Positions 34,919 to 42,685 of a stretch of 64,000 nucleotides of DNA are shown here, one piece after another. A program made the position numbers and the translations under genes. The notes under the pieces are model-generated. The model was not told the origin of the DNA. It did no database searches and saw nothing but the letters and a program-made list of their open reading frames with translations. Origin of the DNA: Streptomyces sp. I05A-00742 (GTDB lineage: Bacteria > Actinomycetota > Actinomycetes > Streptomycetales > Streptomycetaceae); assembly GCF_013055795.1 (NCBI RefSeq), contig NZ_JABETO010000013.1, forward strand, positions 117,786 to 181,785. The letters are read 5' to 3'. Position 1 is the stretch's first letter. Every line of letters begins with the position of its first letter.

Positions 34919-36354
34919 GCGGCCCGCTGCGGCTGGTGCCGCCCGACCCCGACGCCGTCCACGAACTGAGCGGCGCGCCGCCCGTCCGGCCGCGCGGGGA
35001 CGCGGACCCCATCGGCGAACTCGCCCGCGAACTCGCCGACGTCTGCGCCGCCGCCGTGCACCCCGACGAGATCGCCGCCGTCCTGGAGGCCGACGGCCTC
35101 ACCAGCGAACAGATCACCGGCCGTTACGGACTGAACGACTCCTTCGAACTCGCCGCCGCACTCTACGCCCGTGTCCCCCGCGCCCACCCCGAACCCCCGC
35201 CCGCCCCCGACCCCTGGCGGGTCAGACCCGCCCTCGTCCTGCTCCGCTCACTGGTCTTCACCCTCCCCGGCTTCGGGTACGCGCTCGGCGCGCCGCTGCT
35301 CACCGGCGGCCGGGGCGCCGGCGGACTGCCCGACGGCACGGCCGGGCTGGTCGCCGCCGCCCTCACGGCCTGGGCCTGGAACCAGGCCCTCGCCCACCGC
35401 GCCTACCTCCGCCTGGCGTCCGGCGGCCGCGCCGCCGCCGGACGCTGCCTCCGCGTCGGCGCCCCGCTCGGCGCGCTCCTGGCCACCGCGGCCGCGCTCG
35501 CCCTCCACGGGCCCGCCGGGGCCGTCTCGTTCGCCATCGGCCAGGCGCTCTATCTGTCGGCCGCGACCGTCCTGCTCGTGCTGGGCCGCGAACGCCTCCT
35601 CCTGTACACGCTGGTGCCCGTCGCCGGCGGGGGCGCCGCCGTCCTCGTCGCCGAACCGCCCCGCGCCGTGGCCGTCGGCCTGCTGCTCGCCACCCTGGCC
35701 GCGGTGATCGGAGCCGCGGCGTACCAGAACGTCCTCGCCGTACGGGAGAAGGGAACACCCGCACCGGCGCTCTCACCGCTCGCCTCCGTCCCCTACGGGC
35801 TCTTCGGGCTCGGCTGCGGCATCCTGACGGCCGTCGCCGCCCTCGGCGACGTGCTGCGCCACGGCGACCACGCCGATCCCGCGGGCCCCGCCGTCATCGC
35901 CCTCACCCTCAGCATGGGCGCCGCCGAGTGGCTGCTCTACCGGTTCCGCAGCCGGGCCCTGAAGGCGCTCGCCCGGGCGACGACGATCCGTGGACTGCCG
36001 GCGGGCATCGCCCGCGTCCTCGGCCTCTGCGTCACCGGCTACCTCGCCGCCCTCGCCGCGCTGGCGCTCGCCGCCGACGCGGTCTGGCCCGACGGCCCGC
36101 CGCCGACACCCCTGCGCACGGCGGCCCTGCTGGCCCTCGGCGCGGTGCTGTGGACGGGGCTGCTGCTCCAGGCGTACGGCATCGCCTGGATCCCGGCGCT
36201 GCTCTGTCTCGGGGCGGGCGCCGCCGAGGCCGTCGCCCTGGCGGCCCGGCTGCCCTCGCCGGCCGTCGTCCAACTCGTCGTCTGCGCCTGTGCCGCGGCC
36301 GCCCTGGTGGCCGCCACCACCGCGCGGCTCGGCCGGATCACCGCACACCGCTGA
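34915..36354 (+). CDS. Polytopic membrane protein in the PelG position, with soluble N-terminal domain
   Basis: A 479-residue protein. The first 100 residues are soluble, with a helical motif HPDEIAAVLEADGLTSEQIT followed by RYGLNDSFELAAALYARVP. About 11-12 membrane helices follow (residues 105-470), very rich in Ala/Leu. PelG, the MOP-like transporter that works with PelF, has similar length and helix count but normally lacks this N-terminal region. Direct homology cannot be asserted from pattern alone; the role as transporter or channel partner is inferred from helix number and from 4-bp translational coupling to pelF. It would move the growing polymer across the membrane. Confidence 0.75.
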   Translation: MSGPLRLVPPDPDAVHELSGAPPVRPRGDADPIGELARELADVCAAAVHPDEIAAVLEADGLTSEQITGRYGLNDSFELAAALYARVPRAHPEPPPAPDPWRVRPALVLLRSLVFTLPGFGYALGAPLLTGGRGAGGLPDGTAGLVAAALTAWAWNQALAHRAYLRLASGGRAAAGRCLRVGAPLGALLATAAALALHGPAGAVSFAIGQALYLSAATVLLVLGRERLLLYTLVPVAGGGAAVLVAEPPRAVAVGLLLATLAAVIGAAAYQNVLAVREKGTPAPALSPLASVPYGLFGLGCGILTAVAALGDVLRHGDHADPAGPAVIALTLSMGAAEWLLYRFRSRALKALARATTIRGLPAGIARVLGLCVTGYLAALAALALAADAVWPDGPPPTPLRTAALLALGAVLWTGLLLQAYGIAWIPALLCLGAGAAEAVALAARLPSPAVVQLVVCACAAAALVAATTARLGRITAHR

Positions 36355-36410
36355 CCCGGCCGCGCCGCCAACGGTTCCACCGGCACCACCTGTTCGTCCC
36401 GGCACCATTG

Positions 36411-36788
36411 CCCGGCCGTCCGTACCACCGCATCACTGCCCGGCCTGTACCACGGCTCCACTGCCGGACCGTCTGCACCACTGCGCCACCGCCCGTCTGT
36501 ACCCCTGCGCCACCGTCCGGCCTGTACTACCGCTCCACTGCACGGCCGTCCGTACCACCGCTCCACCGCCGGGCCGTCTGCACCACTGCACCACCGTCCG
36601 GCCTGTACTACCGCTCCACCGCCGGGCCGCCCGTACCACCGCATCACCGCCCGGCCCGCACCACGCACCACCGCCCGGCCGTCCGTATCACCGCCCGGCC
36701 TTCACCACCGCAACACCGCACCACCCCCGGGCCGTCCGCACCACCGCGCCACCCCCGGCCGTCCGCGCCACCGCGTCACCGCACCACC
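36411..36788. repeat. Degenerate minisatellite, about 14 units of 20-36 bp (most 24-28)
   Basis: The region between the PelG-like and LegB-like genes consists of imperfect tandem units of the type CCCGGCCGTCCGTACCACCG plus CTCCACCG-like endings. Unit length varies and is not a multiple of three, and all six frames give low-complexity sequence, so it is not a coding repeat. A higher-order pattern of alternating CTGTACTACC, CGTCCGTACC and CGTCTGCACC units is visible. The strand shown is strongly pyrimidine- and C-rich. Confidence 0.85.
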
Positions 36789-36878
36789 GAGGCCGTCCCC
36801 GCGCCGCCCGCACACCCGGGGCGGCGCACCGCCCCGGACCCGTACCGCCCGGCACACCGACCCAGAGGAGCACTCCGC

Positions 36879-37940
36879 ATGACCCCGCAGTCCCCGTCCC
36901 CCGCCCCGAACCCGTCCGCCCCGAGCCCGTCCGCCGAGGGCTCCGCCCCCACCCGCGTCGCCGTCACCGGCGCCGAGGGGTTCATCGGCTCGCACCTGGT
37001 GGAGGCGCTCGTCGCCGACGGCCACCGGGTCCGGGCGATGGTGCAGTACAACTCCTTCTCCTCCTACGGCTGGCTGGAGACCCTGCCGGCCGAGGTGCTG
37101 GACGCCGTCGAGATCGTCCTCGGCGACGTCCGCGACCCGGGCTCCGTCCAGGACCTGGTCAAGGGCGCCGACGCCGTCTACCACCTGGCCGCGCTGATCG
37201 CGATCCCGTACTCGTACCGCGCGCCCCACAGCTATGTGGAGACCAACGTCACCGGCACCCTCAATGTGCTGGAGGCCGTGCGCCACCTGGAGATACCGCG
37301 CCTGGTCCACACCTCCACCAGCGAGACCTACGGCACCGCGCAGACCGTGCCGATCACCGAGGACCACCCGATCCACACCCAGTCCCCGTACGCCGCCTCC
37401 AAGGCCGGCGGCGACCGGCTCGCCGACAGCTACCACGCCAGCTTCGAGCTCCCCGTCGTCACCCTGCGGCCCTTCAACACCTTCGGCCCCCGCCAGTCCA
37501 TGCGCGCTGTCATCCCCACCGTCATCGGACAGGTGGCCGCCGGGGAACGCACCATCACCCTGGGCGACCTGCGCCCCACCCGGGACTTCAGCTACGTCAA
37601 GGACACGGTGGCCGCCTTCCGCGCCGTCGGCACCGCGCCGGCCGAACGCGTCGTCGGCCGCACCTTCAACTCCGGCACCGGCCAGGAGATCTCGGTCGGC
37701 GACCTGGTCGGCCTGATCGGCAAGATCATGGGCACCGACCTCGACGTCCGCGAGGACACCGCCCGCGTCCGGCCCGCCGCCTCCGAGGTCATGCGCCTGG
37801 TCTGTGACGCCTCCCGGCTGCGCGCCGCCACCGGCTGGGCGCCCGCCCACACCCTGGAGGACGGCCTCGCCGCCACCGTCGCCTTCTTCCGCGACCCCGC
37901 CAACCTCGCCCGCTACAAGACCGGCATCTACAACGTGTGA
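36879..37940 (+). CDS. NAD-dependent 4,6-dehydratase, LegB-like SDR
   Basis: A 353-residue extended SDR. After about 25 disordered residues comes VAVTGAEGFIGSHLVEALV (GxxGxxG). Substrate and active-site landmarks are AALIAIPYSYRAPHSYVETN, TSTSETYGTA, the YxxxK in SPYAASKAG, and RPFNTFGPRQSMRAVIPT. This set is characteristic of LegB and related UDP-HexNAc or GDP-sugar 4,6-dehydratases. It should make a 4-keto-6-deoxy sugar nucleotide for the exopolysaccharide, or a related epimerised precursor. AGAGGAG precedes the ATG. It follows the minisatellite and lies 62 bp before the nucleotidyltransferase. Confidence 0.86.
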   Translation: MTPQSPSPAPNPSAPSPSAEGSAPTRVAVTGAEGFIGSHLVEALVADGHRVRAMVQYNSFSSYGWLETLPAEVLDAVEIVLGDVRDPGSVQDLVKGADAVYHLAALIAIPYSYRAPHSYVETNVTGTLNVLEAVRHLEIPRLVHTSTSETYGTAQTVPITEDHPIHTQSPYAASKAGGDRLADSYHASFELPVVTLRPFNTFGPRQSMRAVIPTVIGQVAAGERTITLGDLRPTRDFSYVKDTVAAFRAVGTAPAERVVGRTFNSGTGQEISVGDLVGLIGKIMGTDLDVREDTARVRPAASEVMRLVCDASRLRAATGWAPAHTLEDGLAATVAFFRDPANLARYKTGIYNV

Positions 37941-38002
37941 CCGCTTCCCCCGGTCCGTCCCCGTGAACCGACCGCGCACCCCAGCAGAGAGGAACGGCAC
38001 CC

Positions 38003-38716
38003 ATGCACGCAGTCATCCTGGCCGGAGGCAAGGGCATCCGGCTGCGCCCGTACACCACCGCCCTGCCCAAACCCCTGGTTCCGATAGGCGACCAGCACGC
38101 CATCCTGGAAATAGTGATGCGTCAGCTGGCCAACGCCGGCTTCCGCAGCTGCACCCTGGCCATCGGCCACCTCGGCCACATCATCCGCGCCTACGTCGGC
38201 GACGGCTCCCAGTGGGGCCTGCGCGTGGACTACACGACGGAGGAGAGCCCGCTCGGCACCATGGGCCCGCTGCTCACCATGACCGACCGGCTGCCGGCGC
38301 ACTTCCTGGTGATGAACGGCGACATCCTCACCGACCTCGACTTCGCCGACGTGCTGCGTGACCACCGGGCCTCCGCGGCCCCGCTGACCATCGCCACCTA
38401 CGCCCGCCGGGTCAACATCGACTTCGGGGTGCTCACCACCGAGGCCGGCCGCGTCACGGGGTTCGCCGAGAAGCCCAGCATGGACTACCGCGTCTCCATG
38501 GGCGTCTACGGTGTCACCCGCGACGCGCTGGCCCGCTACACCCCCGGCCTGCCGCTCGGCTTCGACGAACTGGTCCTGGACCTGCTCGCCGCCGGCACCC
38601 CGCCGAACGCCTACGAGTTCGACGGCTACTGGCTGGACATCGGCCGCCCCGACGACTACGACCGGGCCAACGCGGAGTTCTCCCACCGCCGCGACCTACT
38701 GATCAAAGGAGTGTGA
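38003..38716 (+). CDS. Sugar-phosphate nucleotidyltransferase
   Basis: A 237-residue enzyme beginning HAVILAGGKGIRLRPYTTALPKPLVPIG, the NTP_transferase signature with the catalytic Arg and Lys. MNGDILTDLDF is the metal-binding stretch and FAEKPSMDYRVSMGVYGV follows. It lacks the C-terminal left-handed beta-helix of GlmU-type enzymes, as in RmlA- and GDP-mannose-type pyrophosphorylases of this size. It activates a sugar-1-phosphate for the locus. The next gene begins 9 bp after its stop, so the two are co-transcribed. Confidence 0.9.
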   Translation: MHAVILAGGKGIRLRPYTTALPKPLVPIGDQHAILEIVMRQLANAGFRSCTLAIGHLGHIIRAYVGDGSQWGLRVDYTTEESPLGTMGPLLTMTDRLPAHFLVMNGDILTDLDFADVLRDHRASAAPLTIATYARRVNIDFGVLTTEAGRVTGFAEKPSMDYRVSMGVYGVTRDALARYTPGLPLGFDELVLDLLAAGTPPNAYEFDGYWLDIGRPDDYDRANAEFSHRRDLLIKGV

Positions 38717-38725
38717 ACGACCCGC

Positions 38726-39631
38726 ATGCGCATACTCGTCCTGGGCGCGACCGGCTTCCTGGGCCGGCACGCCGCCGAGCGGCTGCGCGCCCTCCCCGGC
38801 GCGCGGGTGCTCGACGGCGGCCGGTCGCCGGGCTCCGCCCTCCCCTGCGACCTGGCCGACGCCGACCCCGCCGACCTGGCCGTCGCCCTGCGCGGGGCCG
38901 CCCCCGACGCGGTCGTCAACTGCGCGGGCGCCATCGGCGGCAGCGCCACGGTGCTCACCGCCACCAACGCGCGGGGCCCGGCCGTGCTGTGCGAGGCGCT
39001 GCGGCTGGCGGCCCCCGCCGCGCGGCTGGTGCACCTCGGGTCGTCGGCGGAGTACGGGGCCGGCGACGGCGCGCGGTCGCTCACGGAGACCGCCCCCGCC
39101 GCTCCGCTCGGCCTCTACGGGGCCACCAAGCTGGCGGGCACCCTGGCGGTGACCGGCTCCGGGCTCGACGCCCTCGTCCTGCGGGTGTTCAACCCGCTCG
39201 GCCCCGGATCGCCGTCCGGCTCCCTGCCCGGCCGGCTGGCCGAGGGCATCCGGGACGCCGGGCCCGACGGCACCGTCCGCACCGGCGACCTCTCCGCGCA
39301 CCGCGACTTCGTCGACGCCAGGGACGTGGCGCGGGCCGTCGTCCTCGCCGTCACCGCCCCCGAGCCGGTGACCGGTGTGCTCAACATCGGCAGCGGGACC
39401 GCGCACACGGCCCGCGAGGTCGCCGAGGGGCTGGCGCGGGCCGCCGGATTCCGCGGGCGCGTCGACGAGAGCGGCGCGGGGTCGCCGCGGTCGGCGGCGC
39501 TGCCCTGGCAGCAGGCCGATGTGACGGCCGCGGCCCGGTCCCTCGGCTGGACGCCGCGGTACCCGTTCGACACCACCCTCGCCGACCTCTGGGCGGCCGC
39601 CCGGAGCCGGCCCGCGGGGGCGCTGCGGTGA
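38726..39631 (+). CDS. NAD-dependent epimerase/dehydratase
   Basis: A 301-residue extended SDR. The Rossmann motif is RILVLGATGFLGRHAAERL. NCAGAIGGS, HLGSSAEYGAG and the catalytic YxxxK in LYGATKLAG follow, with VLRVFNPLGPG in the substrate domain. It is probably an epimerase or reductase acting on the nucleotide sugar made upstream, for example a UDP-HexNAc 4-epimerase, the activity Uge3 and PelX provide for galactosaminogalactan and Pel. The exact substrate is not deducible. It ends in a GTGA overlap with the spherulin-4 gene. Confidence 0.86.
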   Translation: MRILVLGATGFLGRHAAERLRALPGARVLDGGRSPGSALPCDLADADPADLAVALRGAAPDAVVNCAGAIGGSATVLTATNARGPAVLCEALRLAAPAARLVHLGSSAEYGAGDGARSLTETAPAAPLGLYGATKLAGTLAVTGSGLDALVLRVFNPLGPGSPSGSLPGRLAEGIRDAGPDGTVRTGDLSAHRDFVDARDVARAVVLAVTAPEPVTGVLNIGSGTAHTAREVAEGLARAAGFRGRVDESGAGSPRSAALPWQQADVTAAARSLGWTPRYPFDTTLADLWAAARSRPAGALR

Positions 39632-40296
39632 CAGCGCCGGCCGACGGCCGACGGCTGCTCGTACCGCTGTACGTCCACCCGGACGTGGACCCCGGCGCGT
39701 GGGCGGCCCTGCTGCGGGCCGCCCCCGCGCTGCGCGGCGTGGTGCTCAACACGGCGGACGGGCCGGGGCACCGGCCCGATCCGGTGTTCCGCGCCGCCGC
39801 CCGGCGGCTCCGGGCCGCGGGCGTCCCGCTGCTGGGGTACGTGGACACGGGCTACGGACATCGCTCCCTCCGCGCGGCGTTGACGGACGTCCGCAGGCAC
39901 CGCAGATGGTACGACGTCTCCGGAGTGTTCTTCGACCAGGTGCCGGCGCAGCCGGAGTTCCTGTCCCGTTTCCGCCGACTCGCCCTGGTCACAAGGGCGT
40001 TGGGCGCCGGGACGATCGTCCTCAATCACGGCACGCATCCCGATCCCGGATATGCCGGGATCGCCGACCTTCTCATCACCTTTGAGGGTCCGTGGGAGGC
40101 GTACCGGACCGCCGGGGTCCCGGACTGGACGAAGTCCCATCTCCCTTCGCTCTTCGGCCACTTGGTCTACGGTGTGCCCCAGGAGCGGGCCGATCATGTG
40201 GCCCGCATTGCTGGCCTGCGCGGAGCCGGAGTGCACTGCGCGGTGCCGGGAAAGGGAGACAATCCATGGCAGACCGCACCACCGCCGAGCGTCTGA
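39628..40296 (+). CDS. Spherulin-4 (GH135-type) glycoside hydrolase
   Basis: A 222-residue TIM-barrel protein with no signal peptide. LLVPLYVHPDVDPGAWAALL, VVLNTADGPGHRPDPVFRAA, VPLLGYVDTGYG, and GVFFDQVPAQPEF follow the order of spherulin-4/Sph3. The FFDQV Asp is at the position of the catalytic acid region, and IVLNHGTHPD and LITFEGPWEAY complete the barrel. Sph3 is an endo-hydrolase required for galactosaminogalactan synthesis in Aspergillus. The GTG start overlaps the preceding stop and the 3' end overlaps the GH114 gene by 31 bp. The lack of an export signal is odd for a glycanase and may mean that it acts on intracellular polymer. Confidence 0.83.
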   Translation: MTAPADGRRLLVPLYVHPDVDPGAWAALLRAAPALRGVVLNTADGPGHRPDPVFRAAARRLRAAGVPLLGYVDTGYGHRSLRAALTDVRRHRRWYDVSGVFFDQVPAQPEFLSRFRRLALVTRALGAGTIVLNHGTHPDPGYAGIADLLITFEGPWEAYRTAGVPDWTKSHLPSLFGHLVYGVPQERADHVARIAGLRGAGVHCAVPGKGDNPWQTAPPPSV

Positions 40297-41345
40297 CCCC
40301 GGGTGACGGGCGGCGCCGGAAGGCCCTGAAACCCCTGGGTGCCGGGGCGCTGGCGGCCGCAGCCCTGCTGGTCGTCACCGGTTGCTCGGGATCCGATGCC
40401 ACGAACGTGAGCAACACCACGGCGCACAAGCCGAGTTCGAAAGCACCTCAGATGGAAGAGACCGCTCCCGCCGGTCAGCTCGGCAGTCAGGGCAAGCCCG
40501 GAAAGCCCGCGCGGCACGGCGCGACACCGGCGGCCTCCGGGCACGGAGGTCCGCGCACCGGCGCCGGCTCCAAGCCGTCGCCGACCGCTCCGCGGAAGTC
40601 CGCTCCGTCACCCGCCGCGCCGCCCCCCGGGAAGGCCGCGGGCGGGTGGTGGAAGCCGAGCCCCCGCACCCTCTGGCAGTGGCAGCTCGACGGCAAGGTC
40701 GACACGTCGGTGGACGTCCCCGTCTACGACATCGACGGCTTCGAGAACGACGCGGAGACCGTCGGGAAGCTGCACGCCGACGGGCGGAAGGTCATCTGCT
40801 ACATCAACGTCGGAGCGCACGAGGACTGGCGGCCCGACAAGGACAAGTTCCCGGAGTCCGTCCTGGGCGAGAAGGTCGAGGGCTGGGAGGGCGAGCGGTG
40901 GCTCGACATCCGCCGGACGGACATCCTTGAGCCGCTCATGGCGGAACGTTTCGACATGTGCCGGAAGAAGGGGTTCGACGCGGTCGAGCCCGACCTGACC
41001 GAGGGCTACCGCAACAAGACGGGATTCGACCTCACCGCCGACCACCAGCTCGCGTTCAACCGGATGATCGCCCGGCTCGCCCATCAGCGCGGGATGTCCG
41101 TCGGGCTGAAGAACGACCTCGACCAGATACCGGAGCTCGTGGGCGACTTCGACTTCTCCGTGAACGAACAGTGCGCCGAGTACGGCGAGTGCGACAAACT
41201 CACGCCCTTTGTGAAGAACGGCAAAGCGGTGCTCCACGTCGAATACAAGCTGACGCCGGACAAGTTCTGCAGCAGGTCCAAGGAGCTGGGACTCAGCTCG
41301 ATGCAGAAGAAACTGGGCCTCAACTCCTGGCGTCTTCCCTGCTGA
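40266..41345 (+). CDS. GH114 (endo-alpha-1,4-polygalactosaminidase-type) lipoprotein
   Basis: A 359-residue lipoprotein. Its lipobox is VVTGC near residue 41. A disordered Pro/Ser/Lys stretch (about 45-125) leads into the GH114 barrel: WWKPSPRTLWQWQL, PVYDIDGFEND, KVICYINVGAHEDWRPDKDK, WLDIRR, KGFDAVEPDLTEGY with the catalytic acid, and VGLKNDLDQIPEL. Ega3 and bacterial polygalactosaminidases of this family cut deacetylated galactosamine stretches. GGGAG precedes the ATG at 40266, which lies inside the GH135 gene. It would trim or release the polymer at the cell surface. It is the last gene of the exopolysaccharide set. Confidence 0.9.
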   Translation: MADRTTAERLTPGDGRRRKALKPLGAGALAAAALLVVTGCSGSDATNVSNTTAHKPSSKAPQMEETAPAGQLGSQGKPGKPARHGATPAASGHGGPRTGAGSKPSPTAPRKSAPSPAAPPPGKAAGGWWKPSPRTLWQWQLDGKVDTSVDVPVYDIDGFENDAETVGKLHADGRKVICYINVGAHEDWRPDKDKFPESVLGEKVEGWEGERWLDIRRTDILEPLMAERFDMCRKKGFDAVEPDLTEGYRNKTGFDLTADHQLAFNRMIARLAHQRGMSVGLKNDLDQIPELVGDFDFSVNEQCAEYGECDKLTPFVKNGKAVLHVEYKLTPDKFCSRSKELGLSSMQKKLGLNSWRLPC

Positions 41346-41474
41346 ACGGGGTTGTACGGGGGCGGAAGGATACCTTCCGCGCAGCGTGAAGAACCTCACA
41401 GATAACCGTTTCGACACCGGTTTTCGCCGGTGAATGGTGCAGGATCATGCACCGAACAACCAAGACCCCGTCAC

Positions 41475-41660
41475 AGAGGCGGGCGACCCGGGCGGACGCC
41501 GAGTCCTGCCGCCGCTCCGGGTGCGGACCGGATTTCGCGGATCGGCAGGAGCGGGAGACCCAGGCACGACGGACCACGATGGCGGTGGTTCTAGGGGTGA
41601 AGCCACTTGGTGGCCGGGCAACTTCGCCAGCCCGAACCCGACAGGTCATCTTTCGCAGGC
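41475..41660 (+). promoter_or_regulatory. c-di-AMP (ydaO/yuaA-type) riboswitch
   Basis: The leader contains the conserved blocks GCCGAGTCCTGCC (about 41498), CGGCAGGAGCGG, GGGGTGAAGCC (about 41595) and CTTCGCCAGCCCGAACCCGA (about 41625), in the order seen in actinobacterial ydaO-type elements upstream of wall hydrolase genes. It lies directly before the NlpC/P60 gene. In actinobacteria, c-di-AMP binding lowers expression of such hydrolases, for example rpfA in Streptomyces. The boundaries given are approximate. Confidence 0.9.
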
Positions 41661-41682
41661 GGATGACGAAGGGCTTATCGGC

Positions 41683-42156
41683 ATGTCTGCGTTGCCTCGA
41701 ATACCCGCGCTCGTCTCCCGGGCCGGAGCCGCATCCGCCCTCACCGCCGCCACCGTCGCGGCCTCCGTCCTGCTCCCCGGCATGGCCGGAGAGGCACAGG
41801 CGGCGACCCCCGGTTCCAAGGCAGTGAAGGTCGCGGCGTCCAAGCAGGGCTCCCCGTACCAGTGGGGCGCCACGGGCCCGAACCGCTTCGACTGCTCAGG
41901 CCTGACGCTCTACTCGTTCAAGAAGGCCGGCAAGAAGCTGCCCCGCGTGGCCGCCGACCAGTACAACGCCACCCGGCACATCTCCCGGGGCTCCCGCTCC
42001 GTGGGCGACCTGGTGTTCTTCCACTCCGGCAGCAACGTCTACCACGTGGGCATCTACGCCGGCGGCGGCAAGATCTGGCACGCTCCGGGGACCGGCAAGA
42101 AGGTCCGGCTGGAGAAGATCTGGTCCAACAGTGTCTGGTACGGCCGCGTCCGCTGA
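41683..42156 (+). CDS. Secreted NlpC/P60 cell-wall hydrolase
   Basis: A 157-residue C40-family peptidase. The signal peptide (residues 1-41, SVLLPGMAGEAQA) precedes the catalytic domain: Cys in RFDCSGLTLYSF, His in VYHVGIYAGGG, and a third polar residue in IWHAPGTGK. It cuts peptidoglycan stem peptides (D-Glu-mDAP-type bonds) outside the cell. No accessory wall-binding domain is present. GAAGGG precedes the ATG. It is controlled by the c-di-AMP riboswitch just upstream and ends in a strong terminator at 42170. Confidence 0.93.
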   Translation: MSALPRIPALVSRAGAASALTAATVAASVLLPGMAGEAQAATPGSKAVKVAASKQGSPYQWGATGPNRFDCSGLTLYSFKKAGKKLPRVAADQYNATRHISRGSRSVGDLVFFHSGSNVYHVGIYAGGGKIWHAPGTGKKVRLEKIWSNSVWYGRVR

Positions 42157-42169
42157 CGTCCGACGCACG

Positions 42170-42207
42170 GCCGGTGCCGGCGCCCCCGTGGCGCCGGCAC
42201 CGGCTTT
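42170..42207 (+). terminator. Rho-independent terminator of the NlpC/P60 gene
   Basis: A perfect 15-bp stem (GCCGGTGCCGGCGCC / GGCGCCGGCACCGGC), 5-nt loop and TTT tail, 14 bp after the stop. Confidence 0.92.
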
Positions 42208-42231
42208 CGCGCGTCCCGGGCCCGCGGCGGC

Positions 42232-42576
42232 TCAGCCGGCCAGGGCGGCGCGGAGGGCCGCGGCCCTGACGGCCGGACGGTAGCCGTCCTCCACGCCCTC
42301 GAAGAGGACGAGGTCGCCCGGGACGTGACGGGCCCGCAGCGGGAGGATGGCCTGGTAGGCGGGGGAGTCGTACCAGGCCCGGGCCCGCTCCAGGTCCGGG
42401 AAGGCGACCATGGCGACGGCACCGGTCCAGACGCCCTCCCGGACGTCGGTCTCGCCGCCGTGGGCGACGAACCTGCCCTCGTACGGATCGAGGGTCTCCT
42501 GGACGCGCTCGATGTACTCCGCGACGTCCGCGTGGGGCGCGGTCTCTTCCATCCGGGCGAGGGCGTAGGCGGGCAT
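42232..42576 (-). CDS. DUF1330-family protein
   Basis: A 114-residue ferredoxin-like-fold protein. YALARMEETAPHADVAEYIERVQETLDPYEGRFVAHGGETDV and VMVAFPDLERARAWYDSPAYQAILPLR are the two halves of the DUF1330 signature (close to the EthD/YciI type). AGGAG lies six bases before the ATG at 42576, and the in-frame ATG at 42582 abuts this site, so 42576 is chosen. It is monocistronic, 25 bp from the preceding terminator. Biochemical function unknown. Confidence 0.9.
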   Translation of the reverse strand: MPAYALARMEETAPHADVAEYIERVQETLDPYEGRFVAHGGETDVREGVWTGAVAMVAFPDLERARAWYDSPAYQAILPLRARHVPGDLVLFEGVEDGYRPAVRAAALRAALAG

Positions 42577-42685
42577 CGTCATCTCCTGGTGGGGGGAGCG
42601 GCTGTCGTGGTGACCACTCTGCCGTGCGCCGGGCGGACGGGCGATTACGCCGGAGGTCATGCGGCGCCCGGCGTCCGTCCTCCCG

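Noticed and set aside
36411..36788. CRISPR array
   Set aside because: Units are directly adjacent, degenerate and variable in length with no constant repeat plus unique spacers, and no cas gene is present.
34728..37940. One giant protein reading through the minisatellite into the LegB-like gene
   Set aside because: The frame is out of phase with the PelG-like gene, the repeat period is not a multiple of three, and the dehydratase has its own ribosome-binding site at 36866.
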